From an uncultured Prevotellaceae bacterium (GTDB lineage: Bacteria; Bacteroidota; Bacteroidia; Bacteroidales; Bacteroidaceae), in NCBI GenBank assembly GCA_902792635.1, contig CADBAG010000001.1:62001-126000 (forward strand): a stretch of 64,000 bases of DNA, in the 5' to 3' direction. Made by a program: the position numbers and the translations under genes. The notes below the pieces were generated by a model. It made no database searches and was not told the DNA's origin. It was given only the letters and a program-made list of their open reading frames with translations. Below, piece by piece: positions 7,632-15,372 of the stretch (the stretch's first letter is position 1; each line of letters begins with the position of its first letter).

Positions 7632-7676
7632 GCTCCCTTTCATTATTTCATTTTTTCAATCTTTCAATCTTTCACG
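7632..7676. repeat. 8-bp array, inverted orientation, at rpiB 3' end
   Basis: Units of the 8-bp repeat with TGA on the minus strand, the coding strand of rpiB. They include the rpiB stop. With the array at 7165 they flank the family-1 element in opposite orientations. Confidence 0.75.
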
Positions 7677-8107
7677 GGCATGGCTTTTATCCTTGCGAGG
7701 TGGCGTCCGCCCTCGAAGTCGGTGGAGAGGAACTCATCCATGATCTTGGCAGCCATCTCGTTGTCGATGAATCGGCCGGGCATGACGAGGACGTTGGCGT
7801 CGTTATGCTGACGGATGAGATGTGCTATCTCGGGGATCCATGCCAGTCCGGCACGGATCTGCTGGTGTTTATTGAGTGTCATGGCCATGCCTTCGCCGGA
7901 GCCGCAGATGCCGATGCCGGGGTAGACCTCGCCGTTCTCAATGCCGCGAGCTAAGGCGTGGCCGAAGTCGGCATAGTTGCAGCTCTCTTCACTGTAGGTG
8001 CCATAGTCCTTGTAAGGGATGTGCTTGGCATCGAGATATGACTTGACGAATTGCTTGAGCTTAAAGCCAGCGTGGTCGGAGGCGAGTCCAACAGTTTTGA
8101 TTTCCAT
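7664..8107 (-). CDS. rpiB: Ribose-5-phosphate isomerase B
   Basis: RpiB/LacAB family, 147 residues, interconverting ribose 5-phosphate and ribulose 5-phosphate in the pentose phosphate pathway. ASDHAGFKLK at 9-18 carries the sugar-binding D11-H12; GICGSGEGMAM at 66-76 carries the catalytic base C68 and anion-binding loop; NDANVLVMPGR matches the family C-terminal region. Length is typical. The two last residues and stop overlap an 8-bp repeat array. It may be co-transcribed with the zinc-ribbon gene upstream, although a long tandem array separates them. Confidence 0.95.
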   Translation of the reverse strand: MEIKTVGLASDHAGFKLKQFVKSYLDAKHIPYKDYGTYSEESCNYADFGHALARGIENGEVYPGIGICGSGEGMAMTLNKHQQIRAGLAWIPEIAHLIRQHNDANVLVMPGRFIDNEMAAKIMDEFLSTDFEGGRHLARIKAMPVKD

Positions 8108-8111
8108 GATG

Positions 8112-8268
8112 TGAGTTTATGAGTTTGTGAGTTTATGAGTTTATGAGTTTGTGAGTTTATGAGTTTATGAGTTTATGAGTTTGTGAGTTTGTGAGTTTGT
8201 GAGTTTATGAGTTTGTGAGTTTGTGAGTTTATGAGTTTATGAGTTTGTGAGTTTGTGAGTTTGTGAGT
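8112..8268. repeat. Tandem array of TGAGTTTR, about 20 units
   Basis: Some twenty perfect octamers TGAGTTTA or TGAGTTTG in irregular order fill nearly all of the spacer between rpiB and the zinc-ribbon gene. Only the last base varies, a two-state pattern like the one in the GAAAGAAT arrays. Confidence 0.95.
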
Positions 8269-8272
8269 CCTC

Positions 8273-9526
8273 TTATTGTATGATCTTCGTCATCCCCATG
8301 GCTGACACGAGGCCGTCGGGACTGATCTTAGCGTTGATCTTGAAGGTGGCGTGATGCTCCTTCGTGGGATCGGTGCGCTGGATGTCCTGCGTGGCGGAGA
8401 TGTTGACGGTGTACTCATACTCGTCCTGTCCCACCTCACGTTTGTTGATCTTCGCATCGTTGCCGAGGCGCCAGGTCATACCCTCGATATCATCCTTGTA
8501 GATCTTCTGGAGGAAGATGGCGACATCGGCTCTCGTGGCCTGCGCCTTGCCGAGGAAGTTGGACATGACGGGCTCGACACTCGCCTGGAGCGATGCCTCG
8601 TCGTTGGCGTTGACAGCCTGGAAGAAATGACGGAGGGCAGCGGTGACCATGATCTTCTCGTCGGGCTGCACGGTCTTCGTCTTGAGCTTCTGTATGGCGG
8701 CGTTGGCCTCGTCGACGTGCTCACCGTTGGGGTGCTCGTCGAGGTATGCCTGGAGCTCATCCATGGAGTTGGCATTGGCGGCGAAGGCCCAGTCGATGGA
8801 GTCGATCTTATGCTCGGCCTCCGCTTTGTGCTGAGAGTCGGGGTGCTTCGAGAGATAGTCGAGGAGCGCCTGCTTGGAGCCGCTCACCACAGCATTGTTC
8901 CAATCGATATCCAACTGTTTGATGGCATTGAGATGTGCCTCGATGGAGTCGATATGCTCCTCCGGTGCATCCTTGTAGTTGTCGAGATAGGTCTGGAGCA
9001 CGAGGGGGTCGTTGCTCTTCATGGCATATTCGTAAGCCTCCTCTTCCTTGGAGGTCTTGGCATTGCTGTAGAAATACCAGCACACACCGCAGAGGGCAAG
9101 GGCGAGGATGATGGCGGCGATGAGTGGTCCGTGACCTTTCTTCTTCTTCGGCGGGACGGGTGGGGGAGTAGCTCCACCTCTCTTGTCGTTAGCTGTGCTC
9201 TTAGGCTGCTGTGGACGACTTGTCTGCTGGTAGCTGTAAGACTGCTGCCGGTTAGATGCCGGCTGTGCGGGAGCCTGTTGTGCGGGAGCAGCTGCGGAGG
9301 CCGGTGAAGGCTGTGCTGCGGGCTGTGCGTCAGCGGTGTTGCCGACGGTGCCGGAGAGGCGTGTCAGATGATGGCAGTTGGGGCACATCTCCTGGTCCTT
9401 GAAATAGACCTCGCCACACTGCGGACATTTGATGACCTTTCCTGCGATGGCTACACCACAGTTGGGACAAAAGGGAGCCTTGTCACTTATCTGTCGCCCA
9501 CATTCGGGGCATTTTATCATTGCCAT
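8273..9526 (-). CDS. Double zinc-ribbon membrane protein with extracytoplasmic domain
   Basis: Of 417 residues, the start holds two zinc ribbons (C6, C9, C20, C23 and C34, C37, C48, C51). A low-complexity Ala/Pro/Gln linker leads to a PPPVPPKKKKGHG stretch, one membrane helix at about 133-152, and a helical region of short repeated units (LQTYLDNYKDAPEEH, LLDYLSKHPDSQH, LQAYLDEHPNGEH) resembling TPR-like pairs. The last 120 residues look like an NTF2- or DUF4878-type alpha+beta domain. By topology the ribbons are cytoplasmic and the repeats periplasmic. Role unknown; signalling or envelope sensing is a guess. Confidence 0.75.
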   Translation of the reverse strand: MAMIKCPECGRQISDKAPFCPNCGVAIAGKVIKCPQCGEVYFKDQEMCPNCHHLTRLSGTVGNTADAQPAAQPSPASAAAPAQQAPAQPASNRQQSYSYQQTSRPQQPKSTANDKRGGATPPPVPPKKKKGHGPLIAAIILALALCGVCWYFYSNAKTSKEEEAYEYAMKSNDPLVLQTYLDNYKDAPEEHIDSIEAHLNAIKQLDIDWNNAVVSGSKQALLDYLSKHPDSQHKAEAEHKIDSIDWAFAANANSMDELQAYLDEHPNGEHVDEANAAIQKLKTKTVQPDEKIMVTAALRHFFQAVNANDEASLQASVEPVMSNFLGKAQATRADVAIFLQKIYKDDIEGMTWRLGNDAKINKREVGQDEYEYTVNISATQDIQRTDPTKEHHATFKINAKISPDGLVSAMGMTKIIQ

Positions 9527-9568
9527 AATATGTAGATTATTAGTTTTATATTGTGAACGTTATCTATT

Positions 9569-10273
9569 CTATCGGTGTCGGAACCTTATCTCACGGAGCT
9601 TGTGGCGCCCCATGAACCGGCTCTTGTCTACGTAGCCGTTGATGCCGTCGAGGTGTCCCTTGCCGGTGTACTGCCACAGGATATACTCCTTGCCGTCGGC
9701 GAGGACGGGCTGGCGCGAGGAATACTGTGCGATCATGAGCTTGTAGTCGTCGAGCAGTCCCTGGAGGTTGGAGTTGTAGAAGCTTGTGCCGGTATAGACG
9801 AGGGGCCGCTGGCGATAGGCTTTCTCCACGAGGACGAGGAACTTCGCGAGGGAGTCGCGGAACTCCTCGCGTGGCAGGCCGCTGCGTGTCTCCACATCGA
9901 TCATCGGCAGCAGATCCTGGTCACCGGGACGGCACTGCGCCATGAAGTTATGCAGCTGATCCACCTGACTGATGCGCGGACGATAGAAATGATACGAGCC
10001 GACCTTCAGACCGTAGCTGTGGGCTAAATCGATGTTCTGCTTGTATTTGTCGTCGATGCGTGTGCCACCTTCTGTGGCTTTGAGATAGACGTAAGCCATC
10101 TTGGTCTTGCCTACGACTTCCCAGAACACGTTGCCCTGGTAATGGCTCAGATCGATGCCGTGGATATGACGGCAAGTGTCCTCACACTCTACACGACCGG
10201 ACTGTGCGAAGGTCGCCGTGAAGAGCATCAGGCATAATATTGTAAGAAAAAAGCGCTTTATTCTTGAAATCAT
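9569..10273 (-). CDS. Glycoside hydrolase family 25 lysozyme, secreted
   Basis: A GH25 muramidase that cuts peptidoglycan, 234 residues. Residues 1-24 are a signal peptide ending TFAQ. Family motifs: HGIDLSHYQG with D41, YLKATEGG with E68, and MIDVET with the catalytic pair D126 and E128; GSYHFYRP and LWQYTG are also typical. The open frame continues five codons upstream from a TTG, but those codons are the TATCTTTG promoter box, so the ATG at 10271-10273 is the start. The promoter-to-start distance leaves almost no leader, suggesting a leaderless mRNA. Confidence 0.93.
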   Translation of the reverse strand: MISRIKRFFLTILCLMLFTATFAQSGRVECEDTCRHIHGIDLSHYQGNVFWEVVGKTKMAYVYLKATEGGTRIDDKYKQNIDLAHSYGLKVGSYHFYRPRISQVDQLHNFMAQCRPGDQDLLPMIDVETRSGLPREEFRDSLAKFLVLVEKAYRQRPLVYTGTSFYNSNLQGLLDDYKLMIAQYSSRQPVLADGKEYILWQYTGKGHLDGINGYVDKSRFMGRHKLREIRFRHR

Positions 10274-10277
10274 AGTG

Positions 10278-10285
10278 CAAAGATA
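10278..10285 (-). promoter_or_regulatory. Promoter -7 box abutting the GH25 start
   Basis: TATCTTTG on the minus strand; only CACT separates it from the ATG, so transcription should begin at or next to the start codon. Confidence 0.6.
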
Positions 10286-10324
10286 CAAACTATTCGGGAA
10301 AATTCATCTATGCGCACGTAGATA

Positions 10325-10763
10325 TTTTCTCACGCGGATATTAAAGAGTTTAAAGATTGTTACGCTGCTTCGCGACACAGGCAGGCGAAGCAGCTCGGAG
10401 GATGCCTCCTGATTAGCCATGGGTAGGCGAAGCACCTCGGAGAGGTGCCACACGGTTAGCCATGGGTAGGCGAAGCACCTCGGAGAGGTGCCACACGGTT
10501 AGCCATGGGTAGGCGAAGCACCTCGGAGAGGTGCCACACGGTTAGCCCCAGGTAAGGAGCGCAGCGACGCAACCTGGGGTGGGGATCGGACGGTTTAACC
10601 TGAACGGTCGGCCTCGAAGAGGGCGAACCTATTATAAAGACCAGCATCCTGCCAAGGTTCGCCCTCTTCGAGGCCGGTTTTCAGGTCATTCGCCCCATTC
10701 ACAACCCCACGTTTCGGCTACGCCTCACGTGGGGCTAACCGTGTGGCACCTCTCCGAGGTGCT
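10325..10763. repeat. Family-1 palindromic repeat, copy C, with neighbouring half-repeat
   Basis: The 451-bp gap between the GH25 gene and the small membrane protein gene holds no supported CDS. 10325-10380 resembles the left side of the inverted repeat at 562. From about 10386 come a degenerate outer unit and then three 43-bp units with the CACCTCGGAGAGGTG hairpin. A CCCCAGGT/ACCTGGGG hairpin and the central inverted repeat follow (10610-10630 and 10655-10675, 21 bp, perfect). The right side has a CCCCACGT/ACGTGGGG hairpin and one inverted outer unit ending at 10763. Confidence 0.9.
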
Positions 10764-11081
10764 TTCATTGATGAACCGCTTGTGGGCTTCGTGTATGAGC
10801 TCGCCGAGGTGGTCGTTCTTCATGGAGTGGCGCACGATGACTCTCGCGGCGAGGGCGGCAATGACCCACATGACGACATAGAAGACGATGGCCCAGAAGA
10901 AGCGCAGACGCCACAGGTAGAAGCCCGACATGAAGGCGAGGAGCGATAGTACGAGGACGATGTAGGCGATGCCCACATGACGCCCTACGCGCTGCTGCTC
11001 ACGCAGTGCGGCCTGGTACGCCTCGTCGTGTGCGAGGATGTCGTTGGCGTGCTCGCGCCAGAGTCGCTCAGCGTCACGCAT
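10725..11081 (-). CDS. Small membrane protein, two transmembrane helices
   Basis: A 118-residue protein with two hydrophobic helices at about 36-57 and 60-82 and charged ends. I do not recognise a family. It overlaps the 55-residue gene upstream by 8 bases, so the pair is translationally coupled. Its last twelve residues (STSERCHTVSPT) and stop are encoded by the outer unit of family-1 copy C, so the gene end has been replaced or extended by the repeat. Function unknown; the coupling and the GDP-fucose synthase upstream are the only context. Confidence 0.7.
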   Translation of the reverse strand: MRDAERLWREHANDILAHDEAYQAALREQQRVGRHVGIAYIVLVLSLLAFMSGFYLWRLRFFWAIVFYVVMWVIAALAARVIVRHSMKNDHLGELIHEAHKRFINESTSERCHTVSPT

Positions 11082-11241
11082 CGTCCTTGCGTGCGTTGAT
11101 GCGTGCTATCCACTCCTGGCGGCGGATCTTACGCCGTTTGTTACGCGTGCGCAGATCCATGATCATCTTGAAGCCGATCCACACGAGGATGACCATGAGG
11201 ACGACGAAGACGGCAATGAGCAAATATAAATTCTCTTTCAT
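11074..11241 (-). CDS. 55-residue membrane protein
   Basis: The ATG at 11239-11241 gives MKENLYLLIAVF followed by one membrane helix (about 5-26) and a strongly basic tail (RTRNKRRKIRRQEW). The open frame reaches further upstream into the fcl coding region, but that extension is serine/arginine-rich and is a shadow of fcl. The stop overlaps the start of the next gene (ATGCGTGA). It lies 19 bases after fcl and is probably co-transcribed with it. No family recognised. Confidence 0.65.
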   Translation of the reverse strand: MKENLYLLIAVFVVLMVILVWIGFKMIMDLRTRNKRRKIRRQEWIARINARKDDA

Positions 11242-11260
11242 GCTATTCTCTTTCTCATTT

Positions 11261-12460
11261 TTAGTGCGTACGATACCATTGATACAGTTTCTCGACACCA
11301 TCCTCGATCTCCACCTTGTGGGTCCATCCGAGGCTGTGGAGCTTCGTGACGTCGATGAGCTTACGCGGGGTGCCGTTGGGTTTCGTCTTATCCCATACGA
11401 TCTCACCCTCGAAGCCGACAGTCTTCTTCACGAGCTCAGCCAAGGCTTTGATCGTCAGCTCCTTGCCTGTACCCACGTTGATGTGGCAGTTACGGATCTC
11501 ACCGAGTGAGGGGATGGCACCGCCGCGGCCCTCGGAGTTGTTACGGTTGACCTCACCGTCGGTCTTGGCGCCGTAGAAGACGCTGGAGTATTTCTCGATG
11601 CCGATGATATCCTTGAAGTCGACATTGAGCAGGATATACACTGAGGCGTCGGCCATGTCCTCCGACCAGAGGAACTCACGGAGTGGGGAGCCATCGCCCC
11701 AGAGCGTCACCTTGTTGTTCTCGATGCCGTAGAAGGCGAGGGCTTTCTCGATGCGCTCCTGCGGGTTCTTGCCGTCGACGTTGCCCTCACCGATGATGGC
11801 GCGCAGCTTATCCGTGGGGTTGATGGGTCGCAGATCCATGTCGTGACGGATAGCCTCCCACGCGTTCTCATGGAGGAGCTTGGCGAGGAAGATCTTACGC
11901 ATCATGGCCGGCATGACGTGTGAGTTCTCAAGATGGAAGTTGTCGTTGGGCCCATAGAGGTTCGTGGGCATGACAGCGATATAGTTGGTGCCGTACTGGA
12001 GGTTGTAGCTCTCGCACATCTTCAGTCCGGCGATCTTTGCAATGGCATATTCCTCGTTGGTGTATTCGAGGGGAGAGGTGAGGAGCGCGTCTTCCTTCAT
12101 CGGCTGCGGCGCGTTCTTGGGGTAGATGCAGGTGGAGCCGAGGAAGAGCAACTTCTTGACATGGTGCTTATAAGCCTGCTCGATGACGTTGCACTGGATC
12201 TTCATGTTCTGCATGATGAAGTCGGCGCGGTAGAGGGAGTTGGCCATGATGCCACCGACGAAGGCAGCGGCGAGGACCACGGCGTCGGGCTGCTCCTCGT
12301 CGAAGAAGCGTTTCACGGCGAGCTGGTCGGTGAGGTCTAACTCCTTATGGGTACGGCCCACGAGGTTGTGGTAGCCGCGTTTCTCTAAGTTGTTCCAGAT
12401 AGCCGAGCCCACGAGTCCGTGGTGTCCGGCAACATAAATCTTACTTGATTTGTCTAACAT
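11261..12460 (-). CDS. fcl: GDP-L-fucose synthase
   Basis: An extended SDR-fold epimerase/reductase making GDP-L-fucose from GDP-4-keto-6-deoxymannose for surface glycans. NADP-binding [11 protein letters not shown] spans 10-20; the active site has S109 in GSTCIYP and the YxxxK pair Y138/K142; the substrate loop [12 protein letters not shown] is present. At 399 residues it is longer than E. coli Fcl (321), with insertions between about 205 and 335, as seen in Bacteroidota homologues. Its own promoter box lies at 12486-12493. No gmd is in the window. Confidence 0.95.
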   Translation of the reverse strand: MLDKSSKIYVAGHHGLVGSAIWNNLEKRGYHNLVGRTHKELDLTDQLAVKRFFDEEQPDAVVLAAAFVGGIMANSLYRADFIMQNMKIQCNVIEQAYKHHVKKLLFLGSTCIYPKNAPQPMKEDALLTSPLEYTNEEYAIAKIAGLKMCESYNLQYGTNYIAVMPTNLYGPNDNFHLENSHVMPAMMRKIFLAKLLHENAWEAIRHDMDLRPINPTDKLRAIIGEGNVDGKNPQERIEKALAFYGIENNKVTLWGDGSPLREFLWSEDMADASVYILLNVDFKDIIGIEKYSSVFYGAKTDGEVNRNNSEGRGGAIPSLGEIRNCHINVGTGKELTIKALAELVKKTVGFEGEIVWDKTKPNGTPRKLIDVTKLHSLGWTHKVEIEDGVEKLYQWYRTH

Positions 12461-12485
12461 CTTTAATAGAATATTATTTTGCGTG

Positions 12486-12493
12486 CAAAGTTA
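12486..12493 (-). promoter_or_regulatory. Promoter -7 box for fcl
   Basis: TAACTTTG on the minus strand, 25 bases upstream of the fcl ATG. Confidence 0.6.
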
Positions 12494-12543
12494 CAAAGAA
12501 ATAAGTAAATAAGGAAGTAAATAAGAATGTCGCCAAAAAGATT

Positions 12544-13036
12544 TTAGTTCACAGTTCACAGTTCACAGTTCACATTAAGGTCGGTCACAGGTCCACGAAA
12601 GGGCCACATGGTTAGCCGGTAGACGCAGCACCTCGGAGAGGTGCCACACGGTTAGCCCCAGGTAAGGAAGCACCTCGGAGAGGTGCCACACGGTTAGCCC
12701 CAGGTAAGCAAGCACCTCGGAGAGGTGCCACACGGTTAGCCCCAGGTAAGGAGCGCAGCGACGCAACCTGGGGTTGGGATCGGACGGTTTATCCTGAACG
12801 GTCGGCCTCGAAGAGGGCGAACCTGTAATAACCAGCACCCTGCCAAGGTTCGCCCTCTTCGAGGCCGGATTGCAACAAACACACACCGCTCCTAAACCCC
12901 ACGTTTCGGCTGCGCCTCACGTGGGGTTAACCAAGTGGCACCTCTCCGAGGTGCTTTGTGTGGAAACCAAGTGGCACCTCTCCGAGGTGCTTTGTGTGGA
13001 AACCAAGTGGCACCTCGGAGAGGTGCTTAGCGTGGA
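12544..13036. repeat. Family-1 palindromic repeat, copy D (most complete)
   Basis: It begins with an 8-bp CAGTTCAC tandem (12544-12575). Three outer units with CACCTCGGAGAGGTG follow, then the CCCCAGGT/ACCTGGGG hairpin, the central inverted repeat (12804-12824 and 12846-12866, 21 bp, perfect), and the CCCCACGT/ACGTGGGG hairpin. It ends in three 36-bp units at 12929-12964, 12965-13000 and 13001-13036. The third of these has its hairpin loop inverted (GGA for TCC). The spacer between divergent fcl and the DUF4301 gene has no other CDS. Confidence 0.9.
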
Positions 13037-13085
13037 AATATTGTTAAAATACGGTTACAGTGGACCAACTTTGTCGGAAATTGTC

Positions 13086-13093
13086 TATATTTG
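13086..13093 (+). promoter_or_regulatory. Promoter -7 box for the DUF4301 gene
   Basis: TATATTTG, 28 bases ahead of the ATG at 13122 and just outside the family-1 element. Confidence 0.55.
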
Positions 13094-13121
13094 CACAAGT
13101 ATAATTCTAAAACCAGCATAT

Positions 13122-14639
13122 ATGCTAACTCAACAAGACAAGCAACAGATTGAGGGCCGCGGCATGACCGTCGCCCAGGTAGAACATCAGCTCGAAGAGA
13201 TCGCCAAAGGCTTCCCGTTCCTGAAGCTCGAAGGCGCAGCAGCCGTGGGCAAGGGCATCACCGTGGAGGATGCCGAAGGTCAGAAGGCTGCCATCGAGAA
13301 GTGGCAGACTTATAAAGACGCAGGACATAAGATTGTTAAGTTCGTTCCTGCCTCGGGTGCCGCCAGTCGTATGTTCAAGAACATGTTTGCATTTCTCAAT
13401 GCCGACTATGACGAGCCTCAGACCGACTTCGAGAAGGATTTCTTCAAGCAGATAGAGAAGTTCGCGTTCTACGACGCGCTCAACGCCAAATGTAAGGAGA
13501 ACAACGGCAAGGACATCACCACACTCGTGAAAGAGGGCGACTATAAAGCTGTCGTCGCTAACCTTCTCAACAAGGAAGGACTCAACTATGGTCAGCTGCC
13601 GAAGGGTCTGCTGCTCTTCCACCGTTATGTCGACGGCGTGCGCACGCCGATGGAGGAGCACCTCGTGGAGGCTGCGCTCTATGCCAGTTCCAAGGGTGAG
13701 GCACATATCCATTACACCGTCTCGCACGATCATCTGAAACTCTTTGAGGAGAAGGTAGCTGAGAAGAAGGCGCAGTATGAGCAGAAGTTTGGTGTCAAAT
13801 ATGATATCTCGTTCTCTGAGCAGAAACCCTCGACAGATACCGTCGCCGCTAACCCCGACAACACCCCGTTCCGCAATGAGGACGGCACGCTGCTCTTCCG
13901 TCCGGGTGGCCACGGCGCTCTGATAGAGAACCTCAACGATATCGATGCCGATGTCGTGTTCATCAAGAATATCGATAATGTGGTGCCCGACCGTCTGAAG
14001 GACGACACCGTGCGCTGGAAGCAGGTCATCGGCGGTGTCCTCGTCGACGTGCAGGAGAAGATCTTCGAGTATATGCGTGTCCTCGACTCGGGTGTGTACA
14101 ACCACGAGAAGATCGAGGAGATCATCCGCTTTGTGCAGCATGTGCTCTGCACACGCAAGGGAGACATCAAGGAGCTTGAGGACGGCGACCTCGTGCCTTA
14201 TCTCCGTGAGAAGCTCAACCGTCCTCTGCGTGTCTGCGGTGTGGTACGTAACGTCGGTGAGCCCGGTGGCGGCCCGTTCCTCGCTTATAATCAGGACGGC
14301 ACCGTCAGTCCGCAGATCCTCGAGAGCTCGCAGATCGACAAGAGCAATGAGGAATATGTAAAGATGTTCACCGGCGGCACCCATTTCAACCCTGTTGATC
14401 TCGTGTGCGCTACGAAGAACTATAAAGGAGAGAAGTTTGATCTCCCGAAGTATGTCGACCACAACACGGGCTTCATCAGCAGCAAGTCGAAGAACGGCAA
14501 GGCACTGAAGGCCCTTGAGCTTCCCGGACTGTGGAACGGTGCCATGAGCGACTGGAACACGGTGTTCGTGGAAGTGCCGTTGTCAACCTTCAACCCGGTG
14601 AAGACTGTCAACGACCTGCTAAGGGAGGTGCATCAATAA
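13122..14639 (+). CDS. DUF4301 family protein, possible nucleotidyltransferase
   Basis: A cytoplasmic protein of 505 residues, the usual size for this Bacteroidota family. The N-terminal part has FVPASGAASRMFK (about 67-79), which resembles the glycine-rich start of GT-A sugar nucleotidyltransferases. Further on, LLFRPGGHGALIENLNDIDA and VVFIKNIDNVVPD resemble the FxxNxDN region of UDP-sugar pyrophosphorylases. I therefore infer, without proof, a nucleotidyltransferase-like fold; divergent fcl next door would suit sugar-nucleotide metabolism. The frame is open upstream to 12870, but that part is family-1 repeat and lies ahead of the promoter, so the ATG at 13122 is the start. Confidence 0.8.
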   Translation: MLTQQDKQQIEGRGMTVAQVEHQLEEIAKGFPFLKLEGAAAVGKGITVEDAEGQKAAIEKWQTYKDAGHKIVKFVPASGAASRMFKNMFAFLNADYDEPQTDFEKDFFKQIEKFAFYDALNAKCKENNGKDITTLVKEGDYKAVVANLLNKEGLNYGQLPKGLLLFHRYVDGVRTPMEEHLVEAALYASSKGEAHIHYTVSHDHLKLFEEKVAEKKAQYEQKFGVKYDISFSEQKPSTDTVAANPDNTPFRNEDGTLLFRPGGHGALIENLNDIDADVVFIKNIDNVVPDRLKDDTVRWKQVIGGVLVDVQEKIFEYMRVLDSGVYNHEKIEEIIRFVQHVLCTRKGDIKELEDGDLVPYLREKLNRPLRVCGVVRNVGEPGGGPFLAYNQDGTVSPQILESSQIDKSNEEYVKMFTGGTHFNPVDLVCATKNYKGEKFDLPKYVDHNTGFISSKSKNGKALKALELPGLWNGAMSDWNTVFVEVPLSTFNPVKTVNDLLREVHQ

Positions 14640-14786
14640 AGGCCTACCCAAGCATCCATCCCTCCACCTCCCTTAACAAGGGAGAGCAATCTAAAGGGAG
14701 GGATGTTGATATGTCTGCTAACTGATATGTAGCGGCTCTTTGGAAATCAACATCCCCTCCTTTAGGAGGGGCTTGGGGAGGCCTCT
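14640..14786. repeat. Family-2 (REPIN-like) repeat
   Basis: Starts at the base after the DUF4301 stop codon. Left arm AGGCCTACCCAAGC, partly duplicated with CTCCCTT-AAGGGAG, then AAAGGGAGGGATGTTGAT; right arm ATCAACATCCCCTCC and its partner GGAGGGGCTTGGGGAGGCCT. The interior ATATGTCTGCTAACTGATA matches the copy at 6374. It may double as a terminator. Beyond it, 14787-14875 has no feature besides AT-rich sequence and the tRNA promoter. Confidence 0.85.
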
Positions 14787-14875
14787 CCCTTGTATATATA
14801 ATAATGTGTAGAAAGAAAAATGCACATTTTTTGAAAAAAAAGTGGCAAAATGTTTGTGGGTTCAGAAAAAAGCAG

Positions 14876-14883
14876 TACCTTTG
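14876..14883 (+). promoter_or_regulatory. Promoter for the tRNA cluster
   Basis: TACCTTTG with TTTG at 14853-14856, 19 bases upstream: a near-ideal Bacteroidota promoter 40 bases before tRNA-Gly. Confidence 0.7.
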
Positions 14884-14923
14884 CACTCGCATTCAGGGGA
14901 ATGCTTCTCACACAAGAGAAAAT

Positions 14924-14996
14924 GCGGCAATAGCTCAGTTGGTAGAGCGCGACCTTGCCAAGGTCGAGGTCGCGGGTCCGAGTCCCGTTTGCCGCT
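14924..14996 (+). tRNA. tRNA-Gly (GCC)
   Basis: A 73-base cloverleaf. Acceptor GCGGCAA pairs with TTGCCGC, the discriminator is T, the anticodon GCC at 14957-14959 lies in loop TTGCCAA, and the T-arm is GGGTCCGAGTCCC. CCA is not encoded. Identical in sequence to the copy at 15260. Confidence 0.96.
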
Positions 14997-15037
14997 CATC
15001 TTTTTGAACAATCCTTTGTTTGAAGGAATCCTTTTAA

Positions 15038-15119
15038 GCCCAGGTGGCGGAATTGGTAGACGCGCACGTTTCAGGTGCGTGTGTTTCACGACGTGCAGGT
15101 TCGAGTCCTGTTCTGGGCA
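15038..15119 (+). tRNA. tRNA-Leu (CAG)
   Basis: A class II tRNA of 82 bases with a long variable arm. Acceptor GCCCAGG pairs with TCTGGGC; anticodon stem CACGT/GCGTG; loop TTCAGGT with CAG at 15072-15074. CCA not encoded. Confidence 0.95.
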
Positions 15120-15143
15120 CAAAGTTTGGATAAACAGACATTT

Positions 15144-15228
15144 GGAGGGGTGGCGGAATTGGTAGACGCGCTACTTTGAGGGGGTAGTGACTATTATTGT
15201 CGTGGGAGTTCGAGTCTCCTCCTCTTCA
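15144..15228 (+). tRNA. tRNA-Leu (GAG)
   Basis: A class II tRNA of 85 bases. Acceptor GGAGGGG pairs with CCTCTTC using two G-U pairs; anticodon stem CTACT/GGTAG; loop TTGAGGG with GAG at 15178-15180. CCA not encoded. Confidence 0.93.
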
Positions 15229-15259
15229 CTTGTTTAATGTTTAAATCAATATTTTGTTT

Positions 15260-15332
15260 GCGGCAATAGCTCAGTTGGTAGAGCGCGACCTTGCCAAGGT
15301 CGAGGTCGCGGGTCCGAGTCCCGTTTGCCGCT
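15260..15332 (+). tRNA. tRNA-Gly (GCC), second copy
   Basis: Identical to the tRNA-Gly at 14924; the two copies bracket the two tRNA-Leu genes. A T-tract follows directly. Confidence 0.96.
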
Positions 15333-15341
15333 CTTTTTTTC
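15333..15341 (+). terminator. T-tract after the tRNA cluster
   Basis: CT followed by seven Ts directly after the last tRNA; the tRNA fold itself may serve as the terminator stem. Readthrough into the next gene remains possible. Confidence 0.35.
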
Positions 15342-15372
15342 TCCCTCAAAAAAAGATGAAACCTATTTTTTC

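Noticed and set aside
10274-10288. Upstream start for the GH25 lysozyme
   Set aside because: The extra codons lie across the promoter box and precede a normal signal peptide.
12870-13121. An N-terminal extension of the DUF4301 protein through WHLSEVL repeats
   Set aside because: The extension is family-1 repeat and lies upstream of the promoter box; the protein homology begins at the ATG at 13122.
13125-14462. A 445-codon minus-strand open frame opposite the DUF4301 gene
   Set aside because: It is the antisense shadow of a well-supported gene, has Leu/Val/Asp/Glu-heavy composition typical of such shadows, and no promoter or family motif.
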